DNA from: Chryseobacterium culicis
GTDB taxonomy: Bacteria > Bacteroidota > Bacteroidia > Flavobacteriales > Weeksellaceae
DNA: 64,000 nucleotides
Direction of reading: 5' to 3'
NCBI RefSeq assembly: GCF_002979755.1
Contig: NZ_PCPP01000001.1
Location: 342,665-406,664 of the forward strand
The notes under the pieces are model-generated. The model was not told the DNA's origin. It was given only the letters and a program-made list of their open reading frames with translations, and ran no database searches. This document shows, in pieces, positions 25,176 to 33,868 of the stretch; position 1 is the stretch's first letter, and every line of letters begins with the position of its first letter. Made by a program: the position numbers and the translations under genes.

Positions 25176-27971
25176 TTATAAATTGAAATTGATTTCCATT
25201 CCGAAGTAAGGATCGTATGCTCCTTTTCTGTTAATGGTGAATCCATTGATATTGTAAGGGGTATAATAACTGAATAACCTGTTCGCAAACATGGAGACCA
25301 CAACCGTTTTATTTCTGAAGCTTTTGGTTACTTTCATATTGAGGTTCATTTCCATAGGTCTTCTGGAAGTATTGTATAGATCCTCATTCTGAGCGATAAT
25401 CAGGCTTTCCAGAATTGTTCCTTTTACAGAATCCGTGTTATAAGGGAGAACAGTACCATTCTGATCCACATAATGACTGGGAATTCCGTTCATAGGAAGT
25501 ACTTTCCTCATAGAATACCATGAAAACTGGAATGATGAAGAAAAAACAAGATCCAGACGTGGAATATAGGTATCCATCATCAGATTGGTATTCAAAACTT
25601 CATTCACCGAATTAGGCTCCATTCCTTCATATAATCCCAGATAAGGATAAGGTCTTCCGTTGATCAATAAATCTCTTCCTCTGTATACGGGCTGACTGTT
25701 TCCATATTTTGTGCGGAACCAGGCTCCGTTTAAAGTAAACCTTGTGTTGATCACGGGGATTCGGTTGGAGGAATATTGAAATTCAACACCTTCTTTGTCT
25801 ACTTTGCTTCCATTTCGTTGGGTGGCATAAAGAAAATTTTCATTCACTGTCTGGTAAGGAAGGGTATTCACATCCGGCGGAGAAGTGATAGCATCATGAT
25901 TCAGTCCTGAAGTGTCATATTTTTTATACTGATACAAAGCATATTCATTCATGGAACGGAATGCATTGCGCATATTTTCCTTAAACACCGTAACAGACAG
26001 CTGATGTGCTCCTAGACTGAAATCAACCCTTGCTTCAAATTTTTCATTTACAGCAGGTTCTATGTTCGGATTCTGAGGGTCGTAAATCAGGGTTTTATAA
26101 TTAATTCTTCTGTAGTTTGGGTTATTATGAAAATAATTCAGCTGCTGGATATCTTTATAAATGAGTTCCGGATACAGAAGATTGAGATCAGGGAAGAGAC
26201 TCTGCTTACCATATCCTAATGTTAACGCTAAGGTTGCTTTTTTATCCATCCAATCAAAAGAAGGAAGTTCCCACTGGAAGTTTGCTCTTGGGTCTGCATA
26301 TAATTTTCCATTCATTTTGAAATGAGAAGGAAGATTCATCATAGTGTTTCCTCTTAATCCCAGTGCCAGAATAAGGGTATGTCGGCCCGCATGTAATGAG
26401 TTTACAGATTCCAGAAACAATGCAGAAGTCATATAGACCGGAATATCCCGGTAAGCCCGCGGCCTGAATGTGGCTTTGGGATCAATCGGTCTGTAGACGT
26501 CAAATAACTGTCCTTTCCCCCAGTTTTTACTCATTTGCCAGTCAAATCCTACATTGAACTCATGCGTTACCGATTTATAGTTGATCTGGAAGTTATTAAC
26601 CATTTTGACAAACAGATCGAGAGGTTTTCCGTCTACTGTATAATTTGAGATGTAACGGGGTTCTGGGTAGTAACCATCGTATTCTCCTTCGTGTGTGGAT
26701 AAAGGAAAGGCCATTGCGTTTTCCAGTTGAATAAATTTGGTCTGCTTTATTTTGTCGAATCTTTGGTTGGCGGTTGCCTGAATTTCCGTTGAACGGTAAA
26801 ATGACGGTTCATTTTTAGTGTAAGTGAATAAGTTGGAAAGACTCAAAAAGTGGTTATTCACCTCATAAGAATTGAGTTCAGACAAATCTATATCAGGATC
26901 CGACTTTGAACCATCCAGTGAACCTGTATAACTAAGGTTGCTTTGCCACTTAGCCATTCCGTGATCCCATTTTTTCTCTTTTATGACAGCGAGATGAGCG
27001 GTTATCCTTTTATAGCTTTCAAGGCGGTCTCTTGGGTCAGTTTTTGCATTCAGATAGTCCAGGCCTGCATTGATTTTTAGGTCACTTTCTTTATTTTCAA
27101 AACCTTTACTCATTGCAAAAAGTTTACTGTAGCCGTCTGCTTTAAATCTGGCTTTCCATTTTGTATATCCGGATTTATTTGTGATTTTTACAATTCCTGA
27201 AGTCAGATTTCCATAGATTACAGATGGTATTCCACGAAGTACTTCCACACTTTCAATCTGATCTGTAGAAATCGTTCGCATATCTACACCGCTGGTTATG
27301 TTAAGTCTTCGCTTGAGCCCATTATTGGTTTTATCTAAAAAATCATAAGAATACTGCAGATTGGCATTGGAATTTAAAGGAGCTCCATTAACCAAAAAAG
27401 TAGTTCCCATTGAGGACGTATTGTAATCTGTACCAGGTCTTCCCGTTTCACGGAGACTGATGCTGTTAACCTGATTAAGAAGCGGATCATTTGATCTTCC
27501 ACCGGGAAGAAGCTCCAGAAGATCAGAAAAGCTTGACGGCTGCAAATGCTGCATTGCCCGCTGGTTGATGATAGAGGAGGAGGTAAGTCCTTTCCCTTCT
27601 TTAGCGGTAATCACAACTTCTTCAATGGTATTGACTTTCTCCAGAAATTGGAGGGTGAAAGTTTCAGCCTTTGTCACAGATATTTTACCCGAATGTCCTA
27701 GAGCCCCATTTTTCCATATTTCAACTTGATATTTTCCAGGAGAAAGAAGAATTGAGGCTGTTCCTTTTTCGTCAGTAGCTATTGAATAGGTGTTTTCATG
27801 AGCAAAAATCTTGATTTCAGAACCTTTTTCTAAAGGCTGATCCTTGATTTTTATTTCAAAATTGATTGGGAACTGTAGATTTTGGGACTTGACTGCTGTA
27901 ATCGTAATGATAAAAATAAGAAAACTGAAAAATCGGAGCCTCAAAGGAAGTCGGGAGTCATTATGTACCAT
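25176..27971 (-). CDS. TonB-dependent outer-membrane receptor
   Basis: A 931-residue receptor. After the signal peptide there is an ~85-residue carboxypeptidase-regulatory-like domain (INFEIKIKDQPLEKGSEIKI), a TonB box region (NTIEEVVITAKEGKG), a plug (QIESVEVLRGIPSVIYGNLTSGIVKI) and a 22-strand barrel ending MEINFNL. It is not of the SusC type. The gene leads a four-gene operon with DUF4876, DUF6850 and a cytochrome c peroxidase. A Fur/PerR-like palindrome lies upstream at 28024-28046, so an iron-, heme- or peroxide-linked ligand is the working idea; the sequence does not identify the substrate. Confidence 0.93.
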   Translation of the reverse strand: MVHNDSRLPLRLRFFSFLIFIITITAVKSQNLQFPINFEIKIKDQPLEKGSEIKIFAHENTYSIATDEKGTASILLSPGKYQVEIWKNGALGHSGKISVTKAETFTLQFLEKVNTIEEVVITAKEGKGLTSSSIINQRAMQHLQPSSFSDLLELLPGGRSNDPLLNQVNSISLRETGRPGTDYNTSSMGTTFLVNGAPLNSNANLQYSYDFLDKTNNGLKRRLNITSGVDMRTISTDQIESVEVLRGIPSVIYGNLTSGIVKITNKSGYTKWKARFKADGYSKLFAMSKGFENKESDLKINAGLDYLNAKTDPRDRLESYKRITAHLAVIKEKKWDHGMAKWQSNLSYTGSLDGSKSDPDIDLSELNSYEVNNHFLSLSNLFTYTKNEPSFYRSTEIQATANQRFDKIKQTKFIQLENAMAFPLSTHEGEYDGYYPEPRYISNYTVDGKPLDLFVKMVNNFQINYKSVTHEFNVGFDWQMSKNWGKGQLFDVYRPIDPKATFRPRAYRDIPVYMTSALFLESVNSLHAGRHTLILALGLRGNTMMNLPSHFKMNGKLYADPRANFQWELPSFDWMDKKATLALTLGYGKQSLFPDLNLLYPELIYKDIQQLNYFHNNPNYRRINYKTLIYDPQNPNIEPAVNEKFEARVDFSLGAHQLSVTVFKENMRNAFRSMNEYALYQYKKYDTSGLNHDAITSPPDVNTLPYQTVNENFLYATQRNGSKVDKEGVEFQYSSNRIPVINTRFTLNGAWFRTKYGNSQPVYRGRDLLINGRPYPYLGLYEGMEPNSVNEVLNTNLMMDTYIPRLDLVFSSSFQFSWYSMRKVLPMNGIPSHYVDQNGTVLPYNTDSVKGTILESLIIAQNEDLYNTSRRPMEMNLNMKVTKSFRNKTVVVSMFANRLFSYYTPYNINGFTINRKGAYDPYFGMEINFNL

Positions 27972-27989
27972 CTGGCATTATTCTTTCGG

Positions 27990-27997
27990 CAAAAGTA
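27990..27997 (-). promoter_or_regulatory. -7 promoter element of the TonB receptor operon
   Basis: TACTTTTG on the minus strand (complement of 27990-27997) matches TAnnTTTG, 18 nt upstream of the start codon. No clear -33 TTG is present; the palindrome at 28024-28046 occupies that region, which would suit a regulated promoter. Confidence 0.55.
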
Positions 27998-28023
27998 ACA
28001 GGCTCAGAATAAGATTACTAATT

Positions 28024-28046
28024 TTATTTAGAATAATTTAAAATAA
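28024..28046. promoter_or_regulatory. Putative Fur/PerR-type operator
   Basis: The 23-bp sequence has dyad symmetry about 28035: outer arms TTATTT and AAATAA match perfectly, inner AAT and ATT match, with AG/TT... mismatches between them. The core TTAGAATAATTTAA resembles the 7-1-7 geometry of Fur-family boxes. It is 27 bp upstream of the receptor -7 box. That a Fur-family protein binds here is inference. The rest of the gene-free interval up to the terminator at 28207 (28047-28206) is plain AT-rich DNA with only a 7-bp ATGTAAT/ATTACAT dyad. Confidence 0.5.
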
Positions 28047-28206
28047 ATGACAAGAATCATTTATGTTATTGTAAGAAGTTTTTTGCGAAAAATTAAAATT
28101 GGATGATGTAATATGATTATTAATAGTGAATTACATAATTTTATGTTATTTTGAAACTGATTTATCTCCAATTATTTTTTGTGGAGTTATCGGGATTGTT
28201 GTGATA

Positions 28207-28233
28207 TAAAAAAGCACTTCATTGCTGAAGTGC
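28207..28233 (-). terminator. Terminator of the T9SS hydrolase gene
   Basis: GCACTTCA-TTGC-TGAAGTGC (28214-28233), a perfect 8-bp stem, followed on the minus strand by six T residues. It is about 40 nt past the hydrolase stop codon. Confidence 0.88.
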
Positions 28234-28274
28234 CAAAAATTAACTTGAAATGAGATATAGAAGAGTGATTGATT

Positions 28275-30236
28275 TTACAGTTTTACTTTTTTATTAATGA
28301 CTTTTCCATTGGAAAGCGTGATTTGTACCAGATATACACCAGGATCAAGATTTCTGGATTCAAATACCGGTTTATTAACTTCCTGCTGAACGACCAGGGC
28401 GCCGGAAATACTATAGATGCGGATGTTTTTAATATCATTGCTGGATTTAGCTACAATTTGTTGCCTTTGAGTATAAATATCAGTACTGTTTTCCGATGAT
28501 AATGTACCTCCGACTGCTTTACTGAACTGAAGATTATAGTAGGGTGTAACAACTTCAAATAGATAATTTTTGTTTTCCATATCCTGAATGTTGATTCCTC
28601 CGGCTTCATGATATTGTTTTTGAGAAATACTTTTAACAAGAGTTTTATTTTCATCAAAAATATTCACAGCAGTAAGTTCATCCTGATTTACTTTTAATTG
28701 TAAAACCGATGCATTCATAGATTGTACGATCTCGTTTTCTGCAACTTCCTTAGGAGTATTTTTGATATATGGAATTATGGTATTTTCATTGTTTTCCGAT
28801 ACTTTAAGCAGATAGACTCCGTCTTTTAGACTTGATAAACTGCTGTAGTCCCCAGCCATTCTGCTCTGTGCTTTTTCTTTATTGAAATCTGTAATTTCTA
28901 CCAACTGCATGGTTCCCAGCTCCGGTTTGATTTGTGAAGACAGGAAGGAAGGTTTTTCAGTAGTTGTTTCTACCGACTGTTTGCCGAAAATTGATCCTGC
29001 AATAGCCCACTCATTAAGAAGACCGCCGCTTCTCAGCGTATTGAACTTGGCATTGGAGGCTAATGTAAATGGCAGAATTCCCCCTACATGACCGAGTGGT
29101 CCCCAGTAAAAAGAATCCAGTTTATATTTATTCAGATCCCACCATGGATAATATCCACGTTGAACTTCAATGGTTTTAGAAGTATTTTCAGGCGGAATAG
29201 CAAGATCTATCGTAGAATGTCCTAATGTCATGGGAGTTTTATTGTACCAATCATACACATCCTTTGGTTTCATACAGAGTCTGAGCTTATTATTGGGATT
29301 ATTGGTAACATCATTAACAAAGCTTGTGGTAAAGAGTTTTCTCCATAAAACAGGACCCCATAACAAACCTCCGTTATCTTGAATAACATGGTAGTTGTAC
29401 TTATCGAGATATTCTGCAGAAATAACTTCTGAAATGTCGTTATTGTAGGTTTTATATCCTGTATTGTTGCAGGTATGAAGAACATTGGCAAGGAATGAGG
29501 TAAAAGGGTAAATATCCTTCTCCAAAACTCCTTTATTTAAAGTAACTCCGGAGAAATCATAAGGCCCGTCTCCCATATAGGCATATTTGAATTTGATATT
29601 GTTGGGATTCGAAATACTTAATCTTTTTAATGTTGACATTGCAGCATGAGCGCCTTGGGAGTATCCGGCTAAGAAATATTCATCATAACGTTTAATGCCT
29701 AATTGTCCCAGAACTTTGTTGGCAGCAGTAATAAAATCAATGGTAGCTCCAGCTTCTGTGGCATAATCTACATAAGGGTGAGTACCTTCTCCAGTTCCCA
29801 TCCCTACGTAGTCGGGTGCCATCAAAATATAACCGTTGAGTACATAAGATAGTTCAACAACAAATCCTGCTGTTAAAGCCCCTTTAAAATTAGAAGGTAC
29901 ATTATTTCTGCTGTCTGTGGTTCCATGATCCGACACAACTGTTGAGAGCTTGAAGGGTACATTAGGGTACATAAGCAATCCGGTGGCTTTTACAAGAATA
30001 TTATTTTCGTTTTTGGTGTAATAGGTAATCTTGTAACCTTTGAGGCCAATATTAAAACTATTGAGATAGTTGGAAAATTCCGGGCTATTCTGGTCTCCAA
30101 GATTATTGGCTATAAAATTGATGACTCCCTGTGGGGTTAAATCCAGTTTCTGTTCGGCACTTACAACATCACCAGCCTGCTGGGCAAAGTAAAATGGTGC
30201 TGTAAGACTTAGTAAAAAAGTTGTAATTTTTCTCAT
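28275..30236 (-). CDS. Secreted alpha/beta hydrolase (lipase-like) with T9SS sorting domain
   Basis: A 653-residue secreted protein. After the signal peptide (ITTFLLSLTAPFYFAQ) comes an alpha/beta hydrolase domain: DHGTTDSRNN, LMAPDYVGMGTGEGTHPYV and the nucleophile elbow GYSQGAHAA (Ser near residue 196), with a probable catalytic His in the GPLGHVGG segment. It resembles secretory lipase/esterase-like hydrolases (PF03583-like); the substrate may be an ester or peptide. The last ~75 residues are a type A T9SS domain (IRIYSISGALVVQQEV, GVYLVQITLSNGK), so it is exported through T9SS and anchored or released. It is monocistronic with its own terminator. Confidence 0.85.
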   Translation of the reverse strand: MRKITTFLLSLTAPFYFAQQAGDVVSAEQKLDLTPQGVINFIANNLGDQNSPEFSNYLNSFNIGLKGYKITYYTKNENNILVKATGLLMYPNVPFKLSTVVSDHGTTDSRNNVPSNFKGALTAGFVVELSYVLNGYILMAPDYVGMGTGEGTHPYVDYATEAGATIDFITAANKVLGQLGIKRYDEYFLAGYSQGAHAAMSTLKRLSISNPNNIKFKYAYMGDGPYDFSGVTLNKGVLEKDIYPFTSFLANVLHTCNNTGYKTYNNDISEVISAEYLDKYNYHVIQDNGGLLWGPVLWRKLFTTSFVNDVTNNPNNKLRLCMKPKDVYDWYNKTPMTLGHSTIDLAIPPENTSKTIEVQRGYYPWWDLNKYKLDSFYWGPLGHVGGILPFTLASNAKFNTLRSGGLLNEWAIAGSIFGKQSVETTTEKPSFLSSQIKPELGTMQLVEITDFNKEKAQSRMAGDYSSLSSLKDGVYLLKVSENNENTIIPYIKNTPKEVAENEIVQSMNASVLQLKVNQDELTAVNIFDENKTLVKSISQKQYHEAGGINIQDMENKNYLFEVVTPYYNLQFSKAVGGTLSSENSTDIYTQRQQIVAKSSNDIKNIRIYSISGALVVQQEVNKPVFESRNLDPGVYLVQITLSNGKVINKKVKL

Positions 30237-30340
30237 ATTGTTTGTTTTTGTTTGGTATTAAGGTAATAATTTCAATAAAACAACAAAAACTTTAGAGTAT
30301 CAATAATTATTCAGTGAATATCAATTCTCTGCAAAGTGAG

Positions 30341-30373
30341 TAAAATAAAAGAGTCTGACCATTGGCCAGACTC
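30341..30373 (-). terminator. Terminator of the acyl-CoA dehydrogenase gene
   Basis: GAGTCTG and CAGACTC (30351-30357 and 30367-30373) form a 7-bp stem extended by CC/GG past one mismatch. On the minus strand it is followed by TTTTATTTTA. Confidence 0.8.
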
Positions 30374-30395
30374 TTTATTTCTATTTTTATCTTTT

Positions 30396-31574
30396 TTAGA
30401 AAGCGTTGATTCCTGTAATGTCTAATCCAGTGATCAATAAGTGAACATCATGCGTTCCTTCATAAGTGATCACAGACTCCAGGTTAGCAGCGTGTCTCAT
30501 CATCGGGAATTCACCCATGATTCCCATACCGCCAAGAATCTGTCTTGATTCTCTGGCAATTTCAATAGCCATGTGTACGTTGTTACGCTTAGCCATAGAA
30601 ATCTGAGCCGGAGTTGCCTTGTGAGCATTCTTAAGATTTCCTAACTGAAGGCATAATAACTGAGCTTTTGTAATCTCTGTTAAGAATTCAGCCAGTTTTT
30701 TCTGCTGAAGCTGGTAAGAACCGATTGGTTTTCCAAACTGTTTTCTTTCCTTAGAATACTGAACTGCAGTACAGTGACAGTCGATAGCAGCACCAATTAC
30801 ACCCCATGAAATTCCGTATCTCGCAGAATTCAGACAAGATAAAGGTCCTTTCAGTCCGGTTACTCCCGGAAGAAGGTTTTCTTTCGGTACTTTTACATTA
30901 TTGAATACCAGTTCTCCGGTTTTGGAAGCTCTTAAGCTCCATTTATTGTGAGTTTCAGGAGTAGTGAAACCTTCCATTCCTCTTTCAACGATTAATCCCT
31001 GTACTTTTCCTTCCTCATTTTTTGCCCATACCACAGCGATATCGCATAGAGGAGAGTTGGTGATCCACATTTTAGCCCCATTTAAAAGATAATGGTCGCC
31101 CATATCTTTAAAATACGTTTCCATAGAACCTGGATCAGAACCGTGGTTCGGCTCTGTTAATCCAAAAGATCCGATCATTTCTCCGGCAGCAAGCTTAGGA
31201 AGATATTTCATTTTCTGTTCCTCAGAACCGAATTCATTGATAGGAAACATCACTAATGAGCTCTGTACCGAAGCAGCAGAACGTACTGCAGAATCTCCTC
31301 TTTCCAATTCCTGCATAATCAGACCATAAGAAATCTGGTCTAATCCTGAACCGCCATACTGAACCGGGATATAAGGTCCCAGCGCTCCGATTTTCCCCAA
31401 TTCTCTCATAAGATTAGGTATATCTGTATGATTTTGAGCGGCCTGATCTATCTGCGGCATTACAAAACTTTCAACCCAGTCTCTTACAGATTGGCGGATT
31501 AGTTTGTGTTCTTCGGTAAGTAAAGCATCAATTCCATAATAATCAGGGATGCTTGTAAGAGGATAATATGACAT
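30396..31574 (-). CDS. Acyl-CoA dehydrogenase, glutaryl-CoA dehydrogenase-like
   Basis: A 392-residue FAD-dependent acyl-CoA dehydrogenase. FGLTEPNHGSDPGSM and MWITNSPLCDIAVVWAKNE are the flavin/substrate-binding signatures. The catalytic base is the Glu of TYEGTHDVHLLITGLDITG near residue 370, and this YEGTHD-plus-ITG ending is the pattern of glutaryl-CoA dehydrogenases. It would oxidise and possibly decarboxylate glutaryl-CoA to crotonyl-CoA in lysine/tryptophan breakdown. No other gene of that pathway is adjacent, and Bacteroidota enzymes of this group may be non-decarboxylating or act on other acyl-CoAs. It has its own terminator. Confidence 0.87.
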   Translation of the reverse strand: MSYYPLTSIPDYYGIDALLTEEHKLIRQSVRDWVESFVMPQIDQAAQNHTDIPNLMRELGKIGALGPYIPVQYGGSGLDQISYGLIMQELERGDSAVRSAASVQSSLVMFPINEFGSEEQKMKYLPKLAAGEMIGSFGLTEPNHGSDPGSMETYFKDMGDHYLLNGAKMWITNSPLCDIAVVWAKNEEGKVQGLIVERGMEGFTTPETHNKWSLRASKTGELVFNNVKVPKENLLPGVTGLKGPLSCLNSARYGISWGVIGAAIDCHCTAVQYSKERKQFGKPIGSYQLQQKKLAEFLTEITKAQLLCLQLGNLKNAHKATPAQISMAKRNNVHMAIEIARESRQILGGMGIMGEFPMMRHAANLESVITYEGTHDVHLLITGLDITGINAF

Positions 31575-31702
31575 GATTTTTTGATTTGGTTAAAAGTAAC
31601 ATTTTTCGTGGTGTCATGAAAATTTTTTTGAAAACTTATATTTCAGTTGGTTTTCAGACAGATAATGCCCTTTTTCTTTGTTTATAAGATAAATTCTTTA
31701 TT

Positions 31703-32491
31703 TTATGACTCCTCATCATTGGAGATAGGATACTGATTGGTAGAGTTGTGAACCTTACTTTTAAATTTATAGAGATAGGGGGCTTTATTGGCTGAGCCGT
31801 CATACAGTTTTTCCATTCTGTCCAGAATATTTAAACTTAGAATTTTTCGCTGAAAATTATTTCTTCTGAATTTCTGTCCTAAAATAGTTTCATAAAGCGC
31901 CTGAAGGTCCTTCATTGTAAATTTTTCAGGAAGCAGGTTACTTGCTGCAACCTCTGTATTGATATTCATTCTCAGATATTCCAATCCTGTCTCTATAATT
32001 CTGTCATGGTCAAATGCCATTTTAGGCAGGTTATTTACCTCAAACCATTCGCAGCTTTCATTGAAGGCATCAGGGAAAGTGTCAGCCAGTGAAAAATCAA
32101 TAAGGCTGCAGTATCCTACTGTAACGAAGCGCTGGAAAATCCAATGGTCTTCAGGAACAGTTATTCCTTTGTTTTTAAGGAGAATCTGATGAACGTTGTT
32201 CTCTGTACGGTCTATCCTTCCAAAGGTGTGAAACTGTTTCAAAAATAATCCTTTCAGATGCGTTCTTTCAAACAAAACCCTTTCAGCAGCTTCTCTAAGG
32301 TCTTCATCATTGAAAACAAAACCACCAGGAAGCGACCATAGATCAAGATCATGATACTTTAAAAGAAGAACTTTCAGAATGTTATTATGAAAGCCGAATA
32401 TGGTGCAGTCAACAGAAATATGCGCTACGAAATCTTTTGTGTCAATGAGTTCCCGTAGCGTTTCTTTACTTTTTGTGTCTTTGATTTTCAT
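31703..32491 (-). CDS. Nudix-domain transcriptional regulator (NrtR/AraR-like)
   Basis: A 262-residue protein with an N-terminal Nudix domain (about 20-150) and a C-terminal winged helix-turn-helix (about 185-250: KFTMKDLQALYETILGQKF, RRNNFQRKILSLNIL). The Nudix box is degenerate: G57-x5-E63-x7-R71-V-L-F-E75-R-T, so two of the catalytic glutamates are replaced by Val72 and Arg76 and hydrolysis is unlikely. This is the layout of Nudix-related sugar and NAD regulators. It is 16 nt downstream of an MFS transporter and divergent from the susCD/glycosidase genes, so it most likely senses a sugar or nucleotide-sugar signal and controls this locus (inference). Confidence 0.85.
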   Translation of the reverse strand: MKIKDTKSKETLRELIDTKDFVAHISVDCTIFGFHNNILKVLLLKYHDLDLWSLPGGFVFNDEDLREAAERVLFERTHLKGLFLKQFHTFGRIDRTENNVHQILLKNKGITVPEDHWIFQRFVTVGYCSLIDFSLADTFPDAFNESCEWFEVNNLPKMAFDHDRIIETGLEYLRMNINTEVAASNLLPEKFTMKDLQALYETILGQKFRRNNFQRKILSLNILDRMEKLYDGSANKAPYLYKFKSKVHNSTNQYPISNDEES

Positions 32492-32507
32492 GGCAGTAAA
32501 AATAAAA

Positions 32508-33692
32508 CTATTTTCTATTTGTGACAGTAAAATATATAAAACTAATCACAAAAAGCAGAATTACAGAAGATAAGATGTATAATGGGTAATAATTCAACAG
32601 TTGCTTTTCAAACAAAACAGCCATAATAATAGAACTTACAGAGCTACCCAGAGAAGAAAAAATAACAATAAGAGAGGTGAAAAGATTGATCTTATCTTTA
32701 TCTACTTGTGCAATCATTCTTGAATTAATCACAGGGTAGAGGGGTGAAAGGAACAAGCCAATTACCGGAAATAAAAAAAGCAAGAATCTGGAATCTTCAG
32801 AATCAAAATACTGTACACCCAGTATAATGATCAGCAAGGTGATAATAAGAGCCATACAAGTAGTATAATACCTGGGTAATGAGAATCTTTTGATAATATT
32901 GGCTGTAACCGTTCGCCCGGCATAAGAAAAAATGGATAGAAATGAAGTAGCCTGAAGTGCAAAAAAAGAATTGACTTTCAGATGGTTTTTATAAAAAGAA
33001 GGAAGCCATGAATTGAATCCCTGTTCTACAAAGACGATAAAAAAGACTACAGCTAAAAATAAAGCTACTGTAGGGGTGGTAAACCCTGATAATTCTGAGA
33101 GAATACTTTTGCTTTCCACAGGCTTAGACTCTACTATTTCTATCTTCGAAAGCAAAAAAATAGTCAATACAGATAATAAAGCAATCAGCAGAAAACCAAA
33201 CTTCCAGAATTCCGAATACTGGCTGGAAATCACCCATCCAAAACCGGTATTCACTACGAAAATTCCGATCATAAAAGAGGCTTCTACATTATTCATGGTC
33301 TTTGCCAGAGATTTTTCATCCGAAATATTATTCCTTATAATCCCAAAAACACAGATTTTACCAATAGCGAAACAGGCTCCAATAATTGCAAACCATAGTT
33401 TATAAAACCAGAAAACTTTTACAAAAGGAAGAAGGCAGGAGCAGAATCCAACAATAGTCAGGGCTAAGATCAATGCTTTTTTAGGACCGGTTTTATTGAT
33501 AAAGCTCACGGCAAAAAGCGAAATAAAAGCAATGGGTAAATCTTTAAAAGATTCTAAAAGCCCTAGTTCTCCATAGGTGATTTTCTCTTCTGCCAACTGC
33601 AGAATCACCAATCCCATACAGTTTAAAACCATTGAAAAAATGAGAAAGGTAAGTTTTAATGGGAGAGAAATTTTGGAAGGCTTGATGATCAT
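32508..33692 (-). CDS. MFS transporter, probable sugar permease
   Basis: A 394-residue inner-membrane protein with about 12 hydrophobic segments and a charged central loop (SKIEIVESKPVESKS near residue 190) dividing two halves. INKTGPKKALILAL near 65 resembles the MFS loop 2-3 region, although the classical GxxxDRxGRR motif is weak. It shares a transcript with the Nudix regulator and diverges from susC, so uptake of glucose or a glucan disaccharide released in the periplasm is the likely role. The exact substrate cannot be read from sequence. Confidence 0.85.
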   Translation of the reverse strand: MIIKPSKISLPLKLTFLIFSMVLNCMGLVILQLAEEKITYGELGLLESFKDLPIAFISLFAVSFINKTGPKKALILALTIVGFCSCLLPFVKVFWFYKLWFAIIGACFAIGKICVFGIIRNNISDEKSLAKTMNNVEASFMIGIFVVNTGFGWVISSQYSEFWKFGFLLIALLSVLTIFLLSKIEIVESKPVESKSILSELSGFTTPTVALFLAVVFFIVFVEQGFNSWLPSFYKNHLKVNSFFALQATSFLSIFSYAGRTVTANIIKRFSLPRYYTTCMALIITLLIIILGVQYFDSEDSRFLLFLFPVIGLFLSPLYPVINSRMIAQVDKDKINLFTSLIVIFSSLGSSVSSIIMAVLFEKQLLNYYPLYILSSVILLFVISFIYFTVTNRK

Positions 33693-33837
33693 TTTGGGAG
33701 ATGAATTTATTAATTTTTTATGAAATTTTATGAAATATTGATGCGAAGATAGGGCTTCTAACCCTGAAAAATAAAAGAAAAATTAAAATATTTATGAATA
33801 GAATGTTAATTAATTAAAAAAAAATATATTTTTATTG

Positions 33838-33850
33838 TCTCAATTTGAGA
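33838..33850. promoter_or_regulatory. Palindrome upstream of susC, candidate operator
   Basis: TCTCAATTTGAGA is a perfect 6-1-6 palindrome, flanked more loosely by ATTGT and ACAAT. It lies 18 nt before the susC ATG in the intergenic space shared with the MFS/Nudix operon. It could be the Nudix regulator's operator; no clear -7 box was found here. Confidence 0.4.
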
Positions 33851-33868
33851 ATTAAACAATAACTGTAT

